Part shown: piece after piece, positions 14,827 through 22,638 of the stretch
Numbering within the stretch: the stretch's first letter is position 1
Layout of the letters: each line of letters begins with the position of its first letter
NCBI GenBank assembly: GCA_023389295.1
Contig: JAEWEO010000013.1
Location: forward strand, 1-22,638
Reading direction: 5' to 3'
Length of the DNA stretch: 22,638 nt
Origin: Bacillota bacterium
Lineage (GTDB): Bacteria; Bacillota; Clostridia; Lachnospirales; Lachnospiraceae
Notes under the pieces: model-generated
What the model was told of the DNA's origin: nothing
The model's database searches: none
The model's input: only the letters and a program-made list of their open reading frames with translations
Translations under genes and position numbers: made by a program

Positions 14827-16911
14827 ATGGAAAAACAGGCGGGTAAAACAAATAGGAAATTTACGTCACGAATGCAAGCAAGTTTATTGCTTGTATTTTG
14901 TGTTATTGTGTTGCTGTTGGTCGGATTAATGGGTCGGCTTATTTACATAGTTCAGGTGGATGGAGACCGTTATACTAAGAGTGTGTTATCGAGACAATCC
15001 TATGTTAGTTCAATTTTACCCTATAAGAGGGGTGACATTGTTGATCGAAATGGAACGGTACTGGCAACTAGCCAGTTGCAATATCGTTTGATCTTAGATC
15101 CTAATTATATGTGGATGAAAGAAGAGTGCATTCCCATAACACAGGAAGCACTTAAGAAATATTTTGATATCGATAAGGAATCACTTCAGACCATTCTTGA
15201 TGAAAAGAAAGATAGCCAATATGTAATCCTATTAAAAAATTTAAAATATGATGTAGTAAATGAATTTAAAGCTGTAATGAAAGAGAATAAAGATATTGTT
15301 GGTGTATGGTTTGAAGAGGAATACGTAAGAACTTATCCATACAACACACTAGCTAGCTCTGTTCTAGGCTTCACTTCCACAGATAATACTGGTTACTGGG
15401 GAATTGAAGAATATTATAATGAAGAACTCAATGGTATCAACGGAAGAGAATATGGATATTTTGATTCCAATCTGAATATAGAAAGAATTGTAAAAGATGC
15501 AGTTAACGGTAACTCTGTTGTAAGCACCCTCGATGCTAATGCACAACGTATTGTTCAAAAGCACATCAATGCTTTTAATGAAGAATTCGGGAGCTTAAAT
15601 ATTGGTGTTCTTGTTATGAACCCGAACAATGGTGAAATCTTAGCAATGGCTTCGAATGAGGAGTATGACTTAAATAATCCAAGAGATCTATCCCCTTTCT
15701 ACTCTGAGAAAGAAATATCAGCAATGACGGAAGAAGAGAAGATGGAAAAGCTGAACGCAATATGGAAGAATTTTGTGATCAGTTATGGTTTTGAACCTGG
15801 ATCAACCTTTAAACCGGCTACCATAGCATCGGCACTAGAAGAAAATATTATTACAACGGAGGACACCTTTTATTGTGATGGTATTGAGAATGTCGCCGGT
15901 ACCGATATACGCTGTAGTAAAAAAAGCGGACATGGAGAGATTACCTTAGAAGAAGCCCTTATGTATTCCTGTAACGATGCCTTGATGTATATCGTTGACA
16001 AAGAAGGAAGGAATGTGTTCTATGATTTTCAAACTAGTCTGGGCTTTGGCAAAAAGACAGGTGTTGACTTGCCGGGTGAGGAAGCAGGTATCATTGTTGC
16101 TCGTGAGAAGCTGAATCCGGTTGAGCTTGCAACCAGCGGTTTCGGACAAACCTTCACTTCCACAATGCTGCAGATGGCAACAGCATTTTCTTCCTTAGTA
16201 AACGGCGGATATTATTATCAGCCACATATTGTAAAACAAATCGTAAATGACAATGGCGCTACAGTAAAAGATATCGATAAAATACTGGTAAAACAAACCG
16301 TATCGGAGAAGACCTCTGATGCAATTCAGGAATATCTTTATCAAACGGTGGAAGCTGGAACAGCAAAGGGAGCAAAGGTAGAAGGATATTCCGTTGGTGG
16401 AAAGACCGGTACGGCGCAGAAACTACCTCGTAGTGCAAAAACTTATATTGTATCCTTCTTAGGATGTGTTCCGGCAATTAATCCGGAGGCAGTTATTTAT
16501 GTGGTGGTTGATGAACCACAGAATGTTGCAAGACAGGATGATAGTTCTATAGCAACAAAACTTGCAAGTAGAATTATGAAAGAATTACTTCCCGCCCTTG
16601 GAATTTATCCGGAGGGTGATATTGATTACCTTCTTAATGATGAAACAGAAGAGGGTAAGACAACGGACTCAACTGGTAATAGTACTGCAAATAATACAAC
16701 TACAGGTAATAATACAACTGGTAATACAGAAAATGCCGGACCGAGTAGTACAAATGGTTCTGATACAGTAGGTTCTACAACAAATGAAGAGGACGATCAG
16801 CAAACTCCTACAGATAATCAAAGTCAGGAGGGAGACGAAACTGACGAAAGGCAGACTGGTGGGGGTACCAATGAACCTTTGGAGGAGTTTAGTGGTGATG
16901 TATTGGACTAA
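14827..16911 (+). CDS. Class B penicillin-binding protein (FtsI/PbpB-like) with Thr/Asn-rich tail
   Basis: Peptidoglycan DD-transpeptidase anchored by one N-terminal helix (about 17-42). The 694-aa layout is a dimerization/pedestal domain (about 60-225) and a transpeptidase domain (about 255-590) with the three active-site motifs: STFK at 326-329 (nucleophile Ser326), SCN at 381-383 and KTG at 526-528. Cys363 and Cys382 lie 19 residues apart, as in the redox-controlled SpoVD pair. Instead of PASTA repeats, the C-terminus (about 607-694, DNA 16645-16908) is a low-complexity Thr/Asn/Gly/Ser then acidic Glu/Asp/Gln tail. By position after ftsL it is probably the vegetative septal PBP. GAGGT (14814-14818) precedes ATG 14827. 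Confidence 0.92.
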   Translation: MEKQAGKTNRKFTSRMQASLLLVFCVIVLLLVGLMGRLIYIVQVDGDRYTKSVLSRQSYVSSILPYKRGDIVDRNGTVLATSQLQYRLILDPNYMWMKEECIPITQEALKKYFDIDKESLQTILDEKKDSQYVILLKNLKYDVVNEFKAVMKENKDIVGVWFEEEYVRTYPYNTLASSVLGFTSTDNTGYWGIEEYYNEELNGINGREYGYFDSNLNIERIVKDAVNGNSVVSTLDANAQRIVQKHINAFNEEFGSLNIGVLVMNPNNGEILAMASNEEYDLNNPRDLSPFYSEKEISAMTEEEKMEKLNAIWKNFVISYGFEPGSTFKPATIASALEENIITTEDTFYCDGIENVAGTDIRCSKKSGHGEITLEEALMYSCNDALMYIVDKEGRNVFYDFQTSLGFGKKTGVDLPGEEAGIIVAREKLNPVELATSGFGQTFTSTMLQMATAFSSLVNGGYYYQPHIVKQIVNDNGATVKDIDKILVKQTVSEKTSDAIQEYLYQTVEAGTAKGAKVEGYSVGGKTGTAQKLPRSAKTYIVSFLGCVPAINPEAVIYVVVDEPQNVARQDDSSIATKLASRIMKELLPALGIYPEGDIDYLLNDETEEGKTTDSTGNSTANNTTTGNNTTGNTENAGPSSTNGSDTVGSTTNEEDDQQTPTDNQSQEGDETDERQTGGGTNEPLEEFSGDVLD

Positions 16912-16976
16912 TCCATGAATAAAGACGCAACCTTTGTAATAAAATGAAACGATAAGAGTTTCAAGGTAATGATTGG

Positions 16977-18926
16977 ATGTCCAGAAGTAGAACATATAAT
17001 AGAAGAAATATATTAATCGTTGTAACGGTAATCATCTTGGTAGCTCTAGCGTTAACCATAAGGTTGGGATATCTAATGATATTTAAATCAGAAGATTATT
17101 CAAAAAGAGCACAGGATCTTCACGAAAGAGAAAGAGCAATCAAGGCAGAGAGAGGAAGGATTTACGATGCCAATGGTATTCTGATTGCAACAAATAAACC
17201 GGTATGCACCATATCGGTGATTCATGCTCAGATAAAAGATCCGGAAAGGGTTATTGATGTATTATCAGAGCTACTTGGACTCAGTGAAGCAAAAGTACGT
17301 AAGAGAGTGGAGAAAGTATCCTCCATTGAAAAAATTAAATCTAACGTGGATAAGGAAATAGCCGATAAAATCAGAGAATATGATCTAGATGGTGTTATGG
17401 TGGATGAAGACTACAAACGATATTATCCCTATGGTAGTTTGGCCTCAAAGGTAATTGGATTTACCGGAAGTGATAATCAAGGTATTGTTGGTCTTGAAGT
17501 AAAATATGATAAATTTTTAAAGGGAATTGATGGCAAAATACTTACCCTTACCACAGCATACGGTGTTGAAATAGAAAATGCAGCAGAAGCAAGGATTGAG
17601 CCTCAGGCAGGAAATGACTTGTATGTGAGCCTCGACGTAAATATACAACAATATGCAGAGCAGGCAGCCCTTAAGGTTATGGAGTCCAAAAGCGCAAAGA
17701 ATGTAAAACTCATTCTTATGAATCCTCAAAATGGTAAGATCTATGCCATGGTAAATGCTCCTGAGTTTGATCTAAATGATCCATATACGCTAATTGATGA
17801 GATTGCAGATGATTATGCAGGCCAAACCCTAAGTCAGGAAAAGGTAAACGAGTTACTCAACACAATGTGGCGCAATGCATGCATTAGTGACACCTATGAA
17901 CCCGGCTCCACCTTTAAAATAGTAACGGCGACAGCAGCACTTGAAGAGCATGTAGTAAAATTAACGGATTCTTTTTACTGTCCCGGATATAAGAAGGTTG
18001 GCGATCGTAGCATACGGTGCCATAAAGTTGGAGGACATGGCAGCCAGAACTTTGTTGATGGTATCAAAAATTCTTGTAACCCGGTTTTTATAGAAATCGG
18101 AGCAAGAGTGGGTGTAGATAAAATGTATACCTATTTTGAACGGTTGGGTCTCTTTACGAAGACAGGTATCGACCTTCCGGGCGAAGCCAATTCTATTATG
18201 CACAAGAAAGATAACATTGGTGAAGTGGAATTAGCCACCATGTCTTTTGGTCAGTCGTTCCAAATAACACCGTTACAACTGTTAACGGCAGCAAGCGCTA
18301 TCGTAAATGGAGGAACCTTAGTAACACCTCATCTTGGAGTAGAAATAAGATCGTCAGATGGAACTAGAGTAAATGCTCTTGATTACGACACAACTGAAAA
18401 TACGGTCTCAAAGGAAACCTCAGAAACCATGAAAGAGTTACTGGAAGCTGTAGTAGCAGATGGTACCGGTAAACGAGCTTACTTACCGGGATTTCGCGTT
18501 GGAGGTAAGACAGCAACCTCTGAGAAATTGCCAAGAGGAACGGGCAAATACATATCTTCCTTCATCGGCTTTGCACCTGCTAATGATCCTCAGGTCATAG
18601 CTATTGTACTAATTGATGAACCCGTAGGAATTTATTATGGAGGAACCATAGCTGCTCCTGTTATAGCAGATGTATTTGATAATATTCTTCCCTATCTGGG
18701 TATTGAAGAAAAATATACGGAAACAGAAATCAAAGACTATAATATTGGTACCTTTGAAGTTCCCGACTTTGTTGGTAAAACAAAAACTGAAGTAAAAGAG
18801 TTATTAAAAATATACGAGTTTGGCGATCTGTATCCAATCGGTGAAGGTGAAATAGTGAAGGAGCAATTTCCTCTTCCCGGTGAGATAGTCAATAGGGATA
18901 GTGCCCTGGTTTTGTACTATGAGTAG
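16977..18926 (+). CDS. spoVD: Class B penicillin-binding protein, SpoVD-like, with C-terminal PASTA
   Basis: Second tandem DD-transpeptidase, 649 aa: a basic N-terminus, one membrane helix (about 11-35), a pedestal domain (about 55-215), a transpeptidase domain (about 240-575) and one PASTA domain (about 592-649). Active-site motifs are STFK at 311-314 (Ser311) and SCN at 366-368. The third motif reads KTA at 511-513 rather than KTG. Cys348 and Cys367 match the spacing of the SpoVD disulfide. The PASTA domain and position after another PBP suggest SpoVD (spore cortex), but a vegetative role cannot be excluded from sequence. AAGG (16963-16966) precedes ATG 16977, with a 5-bp GAAAC/GTTTC hairpin just before it. 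No sigma-E type promoter is evident in the 65-nt gap. Confidence 0.9.
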   Translation: MSRSRTYNRRNILIVVTVIILVALALTIRLGYLMIFKSEDYSKRAQDLHERERAIKAERGRIYDANGILIATNKPVCTISVIHAQIKDPERVIDVLSELLGLSEAKVRKRVEKVSSIEKIKSNVDKEIADKIREYDLDGVMVDEDYKRYYPYGSLASKVIGFTGSDNQGIVGLEVKYDKFLKGIDGKILTLTTAYGVEIENAAEARIEPQAGNDLYVSLDVNIQQYAEQAALKVMESKSAKNVKLILMNPQNGKIYAMVNAPEFDLNDPYTLIDEIADDYAGQTLSQEKVNELLNTMWRNACISDTYEPGSTFKIVTATAALEEHVVKLTDSFYCPGYKKVGDRSIRCHKVGGHGSQNFVDGIKNSCNPVFIEIGARVGVDKMYTYFERLGLFTKTGIDLPGEANSIMHKKDNIGEVELATMSFGQSFQITPLQLLTAASAIVNGGTLVTPHLGVEIRSSDGTRVNALDYDTTENTVSKETSETMKELLEAVVADGTGKRAYLPGFRVGGKTATSEKLPRGTGKYISSFIGFAPANDPQVIAIVLIDEPVGIYYGGTIAAPVIADVFDNILPYLGIEEKYTETEIKDYNIGTFEVPDFVGKTKTEVKELLKIYEFGDLYPIGEGEIVKEQFPLPGEIVNRDSALVLYYE

Positions 18927-18952
18927 TATGTAAGTAAGTAATTGTTACCATA

Positions 18953-19000
18953 TATTGATATATATTTATTATTGTTTTTTTAATATCAATAAAGTATAAT
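18953..19000 (+). promoter_or_regulatory. Sigma-A promoter for mraY, overlapped by an inverted repeat
   Basis: TTGTTT (18972-18977) and a perfect TATAAT (18995-19000) are 17 nt apart, placing the start near 19007 and giving an ~120-nt leader. A perfect 9-bp inverted repeat, TATTGATAT (18953-18961) and ATATCAATA (18983-18991), spans the -35 box and spacer, a place where a bound regulator would compete with polymerase. The regulator, if any, is unknown. Confidence 0.6.
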
Positions 19001-19070
19001 AGCAAGTTAGATAGAAAGTAAAAAACGAATGACTAAAACATAAGAGAAAGATCAGCAGGTACATCAATAG

Positions 19071-19107
19071 CCTGTAAGCTTTCTACTATATAAAAGCTGT
19101 TTTTAGG
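19071..19107 (+). other. Leader hairpin with T-run before mraY
   Basis: AGCTTT (19077-19082) pairs with AAAGCT (19093-19098) around a 10-nt loop. CCT (19071-19073) can pair with AGG (19105-19107) outside it, and five T residues (19100-19104) follow the main stem. It resembles a small attenuator ahead of the mraY ribosome site, but the stem is short. Confidence 0.2.
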
Positions 19108-19127
19108 CGGCGGAATGGAGATAACAC

Positions 19128-20096
19128 ATGAACTTTACGGATTTTGAAGTAATATTGCCGGTCATCATATCATTTGGAGTATGCGTTATATTATGCCCTT
19201 TGCTGATACCATTTTTGAGAAAATTAAAATTTGGGCAGTATGTTCGCGAGGAGGGCCCCCAATCGCATTTAAAGAAATCGGGGACACCTACCATGGGTGG
19301 TATAGTTATTGTACTCAGTATAGCGATTACTTCTGTCATCTATATGAAGGATTATCCCGAAATTCTACCCGTTCTGTTTGCAACCATCGGTTTCGGAATT
19401 ATTGGTTTTATGGATGACTATATCAAAGTTGTTATGAAACGTTCCATGGGTCTGAAAGCTTGGCAAAAACTGATTGGTCAAATTTTAGTAACTGCTATTT
19501 TGTGCTATTATCTATTAAACTTCACGGATGTCGGAACGATGATGTTAATTCCGTTCTCCGGAGGTAAATATTTAGATATATCCTACTTGTTTATTCCTAG
19601 TTTTTTCATTGTAGTATTAGGTACCGTTAACGGATCTAATTTTACGGATGGCCTTGATGGCTTGGAATCAAGTGTTACCGTTTTGATCGCTACCTTCTTC
19701 ACCGTAGTAGCAATTGGGATGGGAAGTGGTGTTTCACCAATAACGGGTGCAGTTGCCGGAAGCTTATTAGCTTTCTTACTATATAATGTATATCCGGCCA
19801 AAGTATTCATGGGTGATACCGGTTCACTAGCCCTCGGTGGCTTCGTGGCTGCCACGGCATATATGCTTCAAATGCCTTTGTTTATTCTCATAGTGGCCCT
19901 AGTTTATTTGGTTGAGGTTCTATCTGTGATTATTCAGGTAAGCTATTTTAAACTAAGTGGAGGAAAAAGAATTTTTAAAATGGCACCAATTCATCATCAT
20001 TTTGAGTTAATGGGTTGGGCTGAGACCAGAGTAGTTGCTGTATTTTCCATTGTAACAACCATACTTTGTTTGATCGCTCTTATGGGCATAAGCTAG
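19128..20096 (+). CDS. mraY: Phospho-N-acetylmuramoyl-pentapeptide-transferase MraY
   Basis: Polytopic membrane enzyme that joins UDP-MurNAc-pentapeptide to undecaprenyl phosphate, giving lipid I. The 322-aa product has about ten hydrophobic helices. Conserved motifs are EGPQSHLKKSGTPTMGG at 42-58, DDYIK with Asp96 and Asp97, NFTDGLDG at 171-178, FMGDTGSLALGG at 227-238 with Asp230, and PIHHHFE at 287-293. GGAG (19117-19120) precedes ATG 19128. Its own promoter upstream makes expression at least partly independent of the mraZ promoter. murE and murF, often found just before mraY, are not here. Confidence 0.97.
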   Translation: MNFTDFEVILPVIISFGVCVILCPLLIPFLRKLKFGQYVREEGPQSHLKKSGTPTMGGIVIVLSIAITSVIYMKDYPEILPVLFATIGFGIIGFMDDYIKVVMKRSMGLKAWQKLIGQILVTAILCYYLLNFTDVGTMMLIPFSGGKYLDISYLFIPSFFIVVLGTVNGSNFTDGLDGLESSVTVLIATFFTVVAIGMGSGVSPITGAVAGSLLAFLLYNVYPAKVFMGDTGSLALGGFVAATAYMLQMPLFILIVALVYLVEVLSVIIQVSYFKLSGGKRIFKMAPIHHHFELMGWAETRVVAVFSIVTTILCLIALMGIS

Positions 20097-20115
20097 CAAA
20101 GGAGTATTCAGTAAG

Positions 20116-20170
20116 ATACCTTGAGATTTGATTGAAAACAGGTAATATCAATCTAACCATACCTTGGGAT
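20116..20170 (+). promoter_or_regulatory. Repeats and possible promoter in the mraY-murD gap
   Basis: The 127-nt gap holds a near-perfect direct repeat, ATACCTTGAGAT at 20116-20127 and ATACCTTGGGAT at 20159-20170 (11 of 12 identical). Between them lies a 6-bp inverted repeat GATTGA (20130-20135) / TCAATC (20148-20153). TTGAGA (20121-20126) and TAATAT (20143-20148), 16 nt apart, could be a weak sigma-A promoter for murD. Confidence 0.3.
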
Positions 20171-20223
20171 AAGAGTAAGGCTTTAAGAACTAAGTTTGAT
20201 CCTTGTGTTATGGGGGGTATCCT

Positions 20224-21582
20224 ATGGAGTTAAACAATAAAAATGTAATGGTATATGGAGCAGCCCGTAGCGGAATATCTGCTGCTAGGTTGCTGCAGCG
20301 ATTAGGTGCTTTTGTTCTCTTATTTGATGGTAATACAAACCTATCACTTGATGAGTTTTGTGATAAACTGGAGATGGATAGAATTCGCCTAGTGACAGGA
20401 AAATTATCGGATGAAATAATAAATTCTGTGGAGCTTGTAATTATTAGCCCGGGGGTAGCTACTGATCAGCCGGATATTCTTCGTATAAAAGCAAAAAGCA
20501 TTCCTATATGGGGTGAAATTGAGCTGGCTTTTCGTTATACCAAGGGGAAAATTATTGGTATCACAGGCACCAATGGAAAAACAACCACAACCACTTTGGT
20601 TGGGCAGATAATGCAAAGCTATTTCCCGGAGGTTTATGTTGTAGGAAACATCGGTAAATCTTATACGGATATTGCACTTAATACCTCTGAAAATGCAGTT
20701 ATTGTCATTGAGTTAAGTAGCTTCCAATTAGAAACGATACATTCTTTTTTACCGGACATAGGCGCAATACTCAATATAACGCCGGATCATCTAGACCGCC
20801 ATCATACGATGGAGGAGTACATAGCCATGAAGGAAAGGATCGCTCTTAATCAAGGGCAAACGCAAATTTGCTTCCTAAATTATGAGGATGAGATCCTGCG
20901 TGATATGGCACAGCGTTTAAAATCAAAAGTAATATTCTTTAGTAGTAAAAGAATATTAGAGGAAGGTCTTTATATGGAAGAGGATGACATACACTTTTCC
21001 TATGAGAATAAAATTAATTGGGTCTGCAATGTGAATGACCTTCATGTCATTGGTAGGCATAATTATGAAAATGTAATGGTGGCTGCAGGAATCTCATTTT
21101 TCATGGGAATACCAATGGAAACAATTCGAAAAGCTATTCTTAATTTTAAGGCAGTTGAACATCGCATTGAATATGTGGAAACAATTGACGAAGTTATCTA
21201 TTATAATGATTCAAAAGGTACCAATCCGGATGCCTCCATAAAGGCAATACAGGCGATGACTCATCCTACAATATTGATTGCCGGTGGATATGATAAAAAG
21301 GTATCCTTTGATGATTGGATCAGAGCCTTTGAAAACAAGGTGAAATATCTGATACTTCTTGGTCAGACAAAAAATATGATTGCAGATGCAGCAAAAAAGC
21401 AAGGTTTTGAGAATATTATTTTTGTAGAAAATCTGAAAGAAGCAGTAAGTATAAGTAAGAAGTTAGCCAAACCGGGAGATGCAGTATTATTATCACCGGC
21501 TTGTGCAAGCTGGGGAATGTTTCAAGATTTTGAGCAGCGCGGAAATTTATTTAAAGAGTACGTAAGAGAAATTCTTGAATAA
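20224..21582 (+). CDS. murD: UDP-N-acetylmuramoyl-L-alanine--D-glutamate ligase MurD
   Basis: Cytoplasmic ATP-dependent ligase adding D-glutamate to UDP-MurNAc-L-Ala. The 452-aa product has three domains: a Rossmann-like UDP-binding domain (1-~105), a central ATPase domain with P-loop GTNGKTT at 115-121, ELSSFQLE at 163-170 and NITPDHLDRH at 184-193, with Lys203 in AMKERI as the probable carbamylated lysine, and a C-terminal domain with the substrate motif DSKGTNPDA (about 328-336). ATG 20224 follows a GGGGGGT site (20212-20218). The longer frame from TTG 20203 would include that site. It lies 47 nt before the ftsW-type gene. Confidence 0.97.
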   Translation: MELNNKNVMVYGAARSGISAARLLQRLGAFVLLFDGNTNLSLDEFCDKLEMDRIRLVTGKLSDEIINSVELVIISPGVATDQPDILRIKAKSIPIWGEIELAFRYTKGKIIGITGTNGKTTTTTLVGQIMQSYFPEVYVVGNIGKSYTDIALNTSENAVIVIELSSFQLETIHSFLPDIGAILNITPDHLDRHHTMEEYIAMKERIALNQGQTQICFLNYEDEILRDMAQRLKSKVIFFSSKRILEEGLYMEEDDIHFSYENKINWVCNVNDLHVIGRHNYENVMVAAGISFFMGIPMETIRKAILNFKAVEHRIEYVETIDEVIYYNDSKGTNPDASIKAIQAMTHPTILIAGGYDKKVSFDDWIRAFENKVKYLILLGQTKNMIADAAKKQGFENIIFVENLKEAVSISKKLAKPGDAVLLSPACASWGMFQDFEQRGNLFKEYVREILE

Positions 21583-21629
21583 AACACCAGCAGCATGCCA
21601 ATTCATCGTAAAGATTTAGGAGAGAGACT

Positions 21630-22638
21630 ATGAGCAGAACAGTCAAAGATGCCAATAAAAGAATGCATAGTTACTATGACTATAGCCTATTATTTTTAAT
21701 ACTTTTTCTTGTCTGTTTTGGTTTGGTCATGATTTATAGTACTAGTTCGTATAATGCGCAAAGATTATATAATGGGAATGCTACTCATTTTCTCGAACGA
21801 CAGGCATTATTTGCAGGAGTTGGTATTTTAGTAATGCTATTTGTATCTAAAATTGATTACCGCCTGTTAGCAAAGAATTTACCGGTCATAAGAATCAAAC
21901 CGATTGTAATACTGTATTTTCTTTGTATCGGACTACAGATATTTGTATTAATCTTTGGTAAGGATATTAACGGCTCCAAGCGTTGGATTGAATTAGGCCC
22001 GCTAGGTAGTTTTCAGCCTTCCGAGTTATCGAAGATTGCGGTTATTTTATTTACCGCGTACATAGTAAATATAGCACCGAAACGGCTGGATAAGTTTCGA
22101 GGGTTTTTGAGGGTGGTATTCTTTATTGCCCCTCTCTTAGGTCTGATTGTTATCGAAAACTTTTCTACTGCTTTGATTGTCGGTGTAATCATGGTTGCTA
22201 TTTGCTTTGTAGCCAGTAGAAAGAAGGCTTATTATGTCGCATCAGCGATATTGTTAGGAGCAATTGGCGCGATCTTTATTATTTTGGAACCTTATCGTTT
22301 CACCCGTATCCAAGTATGGTTAAATGTTGAGACCCATGAAAAGGGGTATCAGATCCTCCAGGGACTATATGCCATAGCTACCGGTGGTGTCTTTGGCAAG
22401 GGACTTGGAGAAAGCATACAAAAACTTGGTTTCATACCCGAGTCACATAACGATATGATATTTTCCGTTATTTGTGAAGAGCTAGGATTGTTCGGTGCTA
22501 TTGCCTTGATTCTGCTGTTCATCCTATTAATTTGGCGTATTTTTATCATTGCTATAAATGCAACGGATCTTTTTGGGGGTCTTATTGCTACAGGAGTATT
22601 GGCTCATATCGCAACTCAAGTATTAATCAACATTGCGG
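21630..22638 (+). CDS. ftsW: SEDS peptidoglycan glycosyltransferase FtsW/SpoVE (3' truncated by window)
   Basis: Reading from ATG 21630, behind AGGAGAG (21618-21624), the frame stays open for 336 codons to the window edge. It is a polytopic SEDS-family protein: a first helix near residues 19-36, GSKRWIELGP at 115-124, FQPSELSK at 128-135, the loop with GYQILQGLYAIATGG (239-253) and GKGLGES, and PESHNDMIFSVICEELG at 270-286, where Asp275 aligns with the catalytic Asp of RodA/FtsW. The usual P-D-x-G segment reads ENFSTAL at 176-182. SEDS proteins polymerise lipid II with a class B PBP partner, and two candidate partners are encoded upstream. FtsW and SpoVE cannot be told apart from this part. 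The C-terminus lies beyond the window. Confidence 0.93.
   Translation, partial: MSRTVKDANKRMHSYYDYSLLFLILFLVCFGLVMIYSTSSYNAQRLYNGNATHFLERQALFAGVGILVMLFVSKIDYRLLAKNLPVIRIKPIVILYFLCIGLQIFVLIFGKDINGSKRWIELGPLGSFQPSELSKIAVILFTAYIVNIAPKRLDKFRGFLRVVFFIAPLLGLIVIENFSTALIVGVIMVAICFVASRKKAYYVASAILLGAIGAIFIILEPYRFTRIQVWLNVETHEKGYQILQGLYAIATGGVFGKGLGESIQKLGFIPESHNDMIFSVICEELGLFGAIALILLFILLIWRIFIIAINATDLFGGLIATGVLAHIATQVLINIA

Noticed and set aside
16669..16995. 108-codon open frame on the - strand with Cys/Thr/Ser-rich product
   Set aside because: It is the complement of the Thr/Asn low-complexity tail of the first PBP; its odd composition follows from that repeat-like DNA.
1..22638. Mobile element, CRISPR array, prophage or defence system
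   Set aside because: No transposase, integrase, phage or defence-like protein, no spaced repeat array and no tRNA-associated att site were found; all genes are co-directional core genes.

Overview
The window is about 22.6 kb of AT-rich DNA carrying core housekeeping genes, all on the + strand, with no mobile element, RNA gene or CRISPR array visible. Gene content and order point to a spore-forming Clostridia, most likely a Lachnospiraceae of the Clostridium phytofermentans type: the priA-def-fmt-rsmB-rlmN-prpC-prkC-rsgA-rpe-thiN run is the classical Firmicutes order, a SpoVD-type penicillin-binding protein sits in the cell-division cluster, and Shine-Dalgarno sites are strong with several TTG/GTG starts. 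The organism name is inference; the order is read directly.

Region 1 (1-12615) runs from the last codons of a probable priA through def and fmt (N-terminal formyl/deformyl cycle), a membrane zinc metallopeptidase preceded by a foldable ~200-nt leader, rsmB and rlmN (16S and 23S rRNA methylation), the PP2C phosphatase PrpC with the PASTA-domain Ser/Thr kinase PrkC, the ribosome-assembly GTPase RsgA, Rpe (pentose phosphate), ThiN (thiamine diphosphate), the ATPase YchF and the lipoprotein enzyme Lgt. Most gaps are 1-70 bp, so long co-transcripts are likely. A strong intrinsic terminator at 12566-12615 closes this block.

Region 2 (12616-22638) is the division and cell wall (dcw) cluster: a sigma-A promoter, a four-copy AAGTGG operator array next to mraZ, then rsmH, an ftsL-like gene, two tandem class B penicillin-binding proteins, mraY (behind its own promoter), murD, and the start of an ftsW/spoVE gene cut by the window end. 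murE and murF are absent from their usual place between the PBPs and mraY.

The two halves are functionally linked: PrkC reads muropeptide or lipid II signals with PASTA repeats, while the dcw genes make and cross-link peptidoglycan. I found no wholly new system. The items most worth checking are the phased MraZ operator, the cysteine pair conserved in both PBPs at the spacing known from the redox-controlled SpoVD, the KTA in place of KTG in the second PBP, the Thr/Asn-rich tail of the first PBP, and the structured leader before the metallopeptidase.
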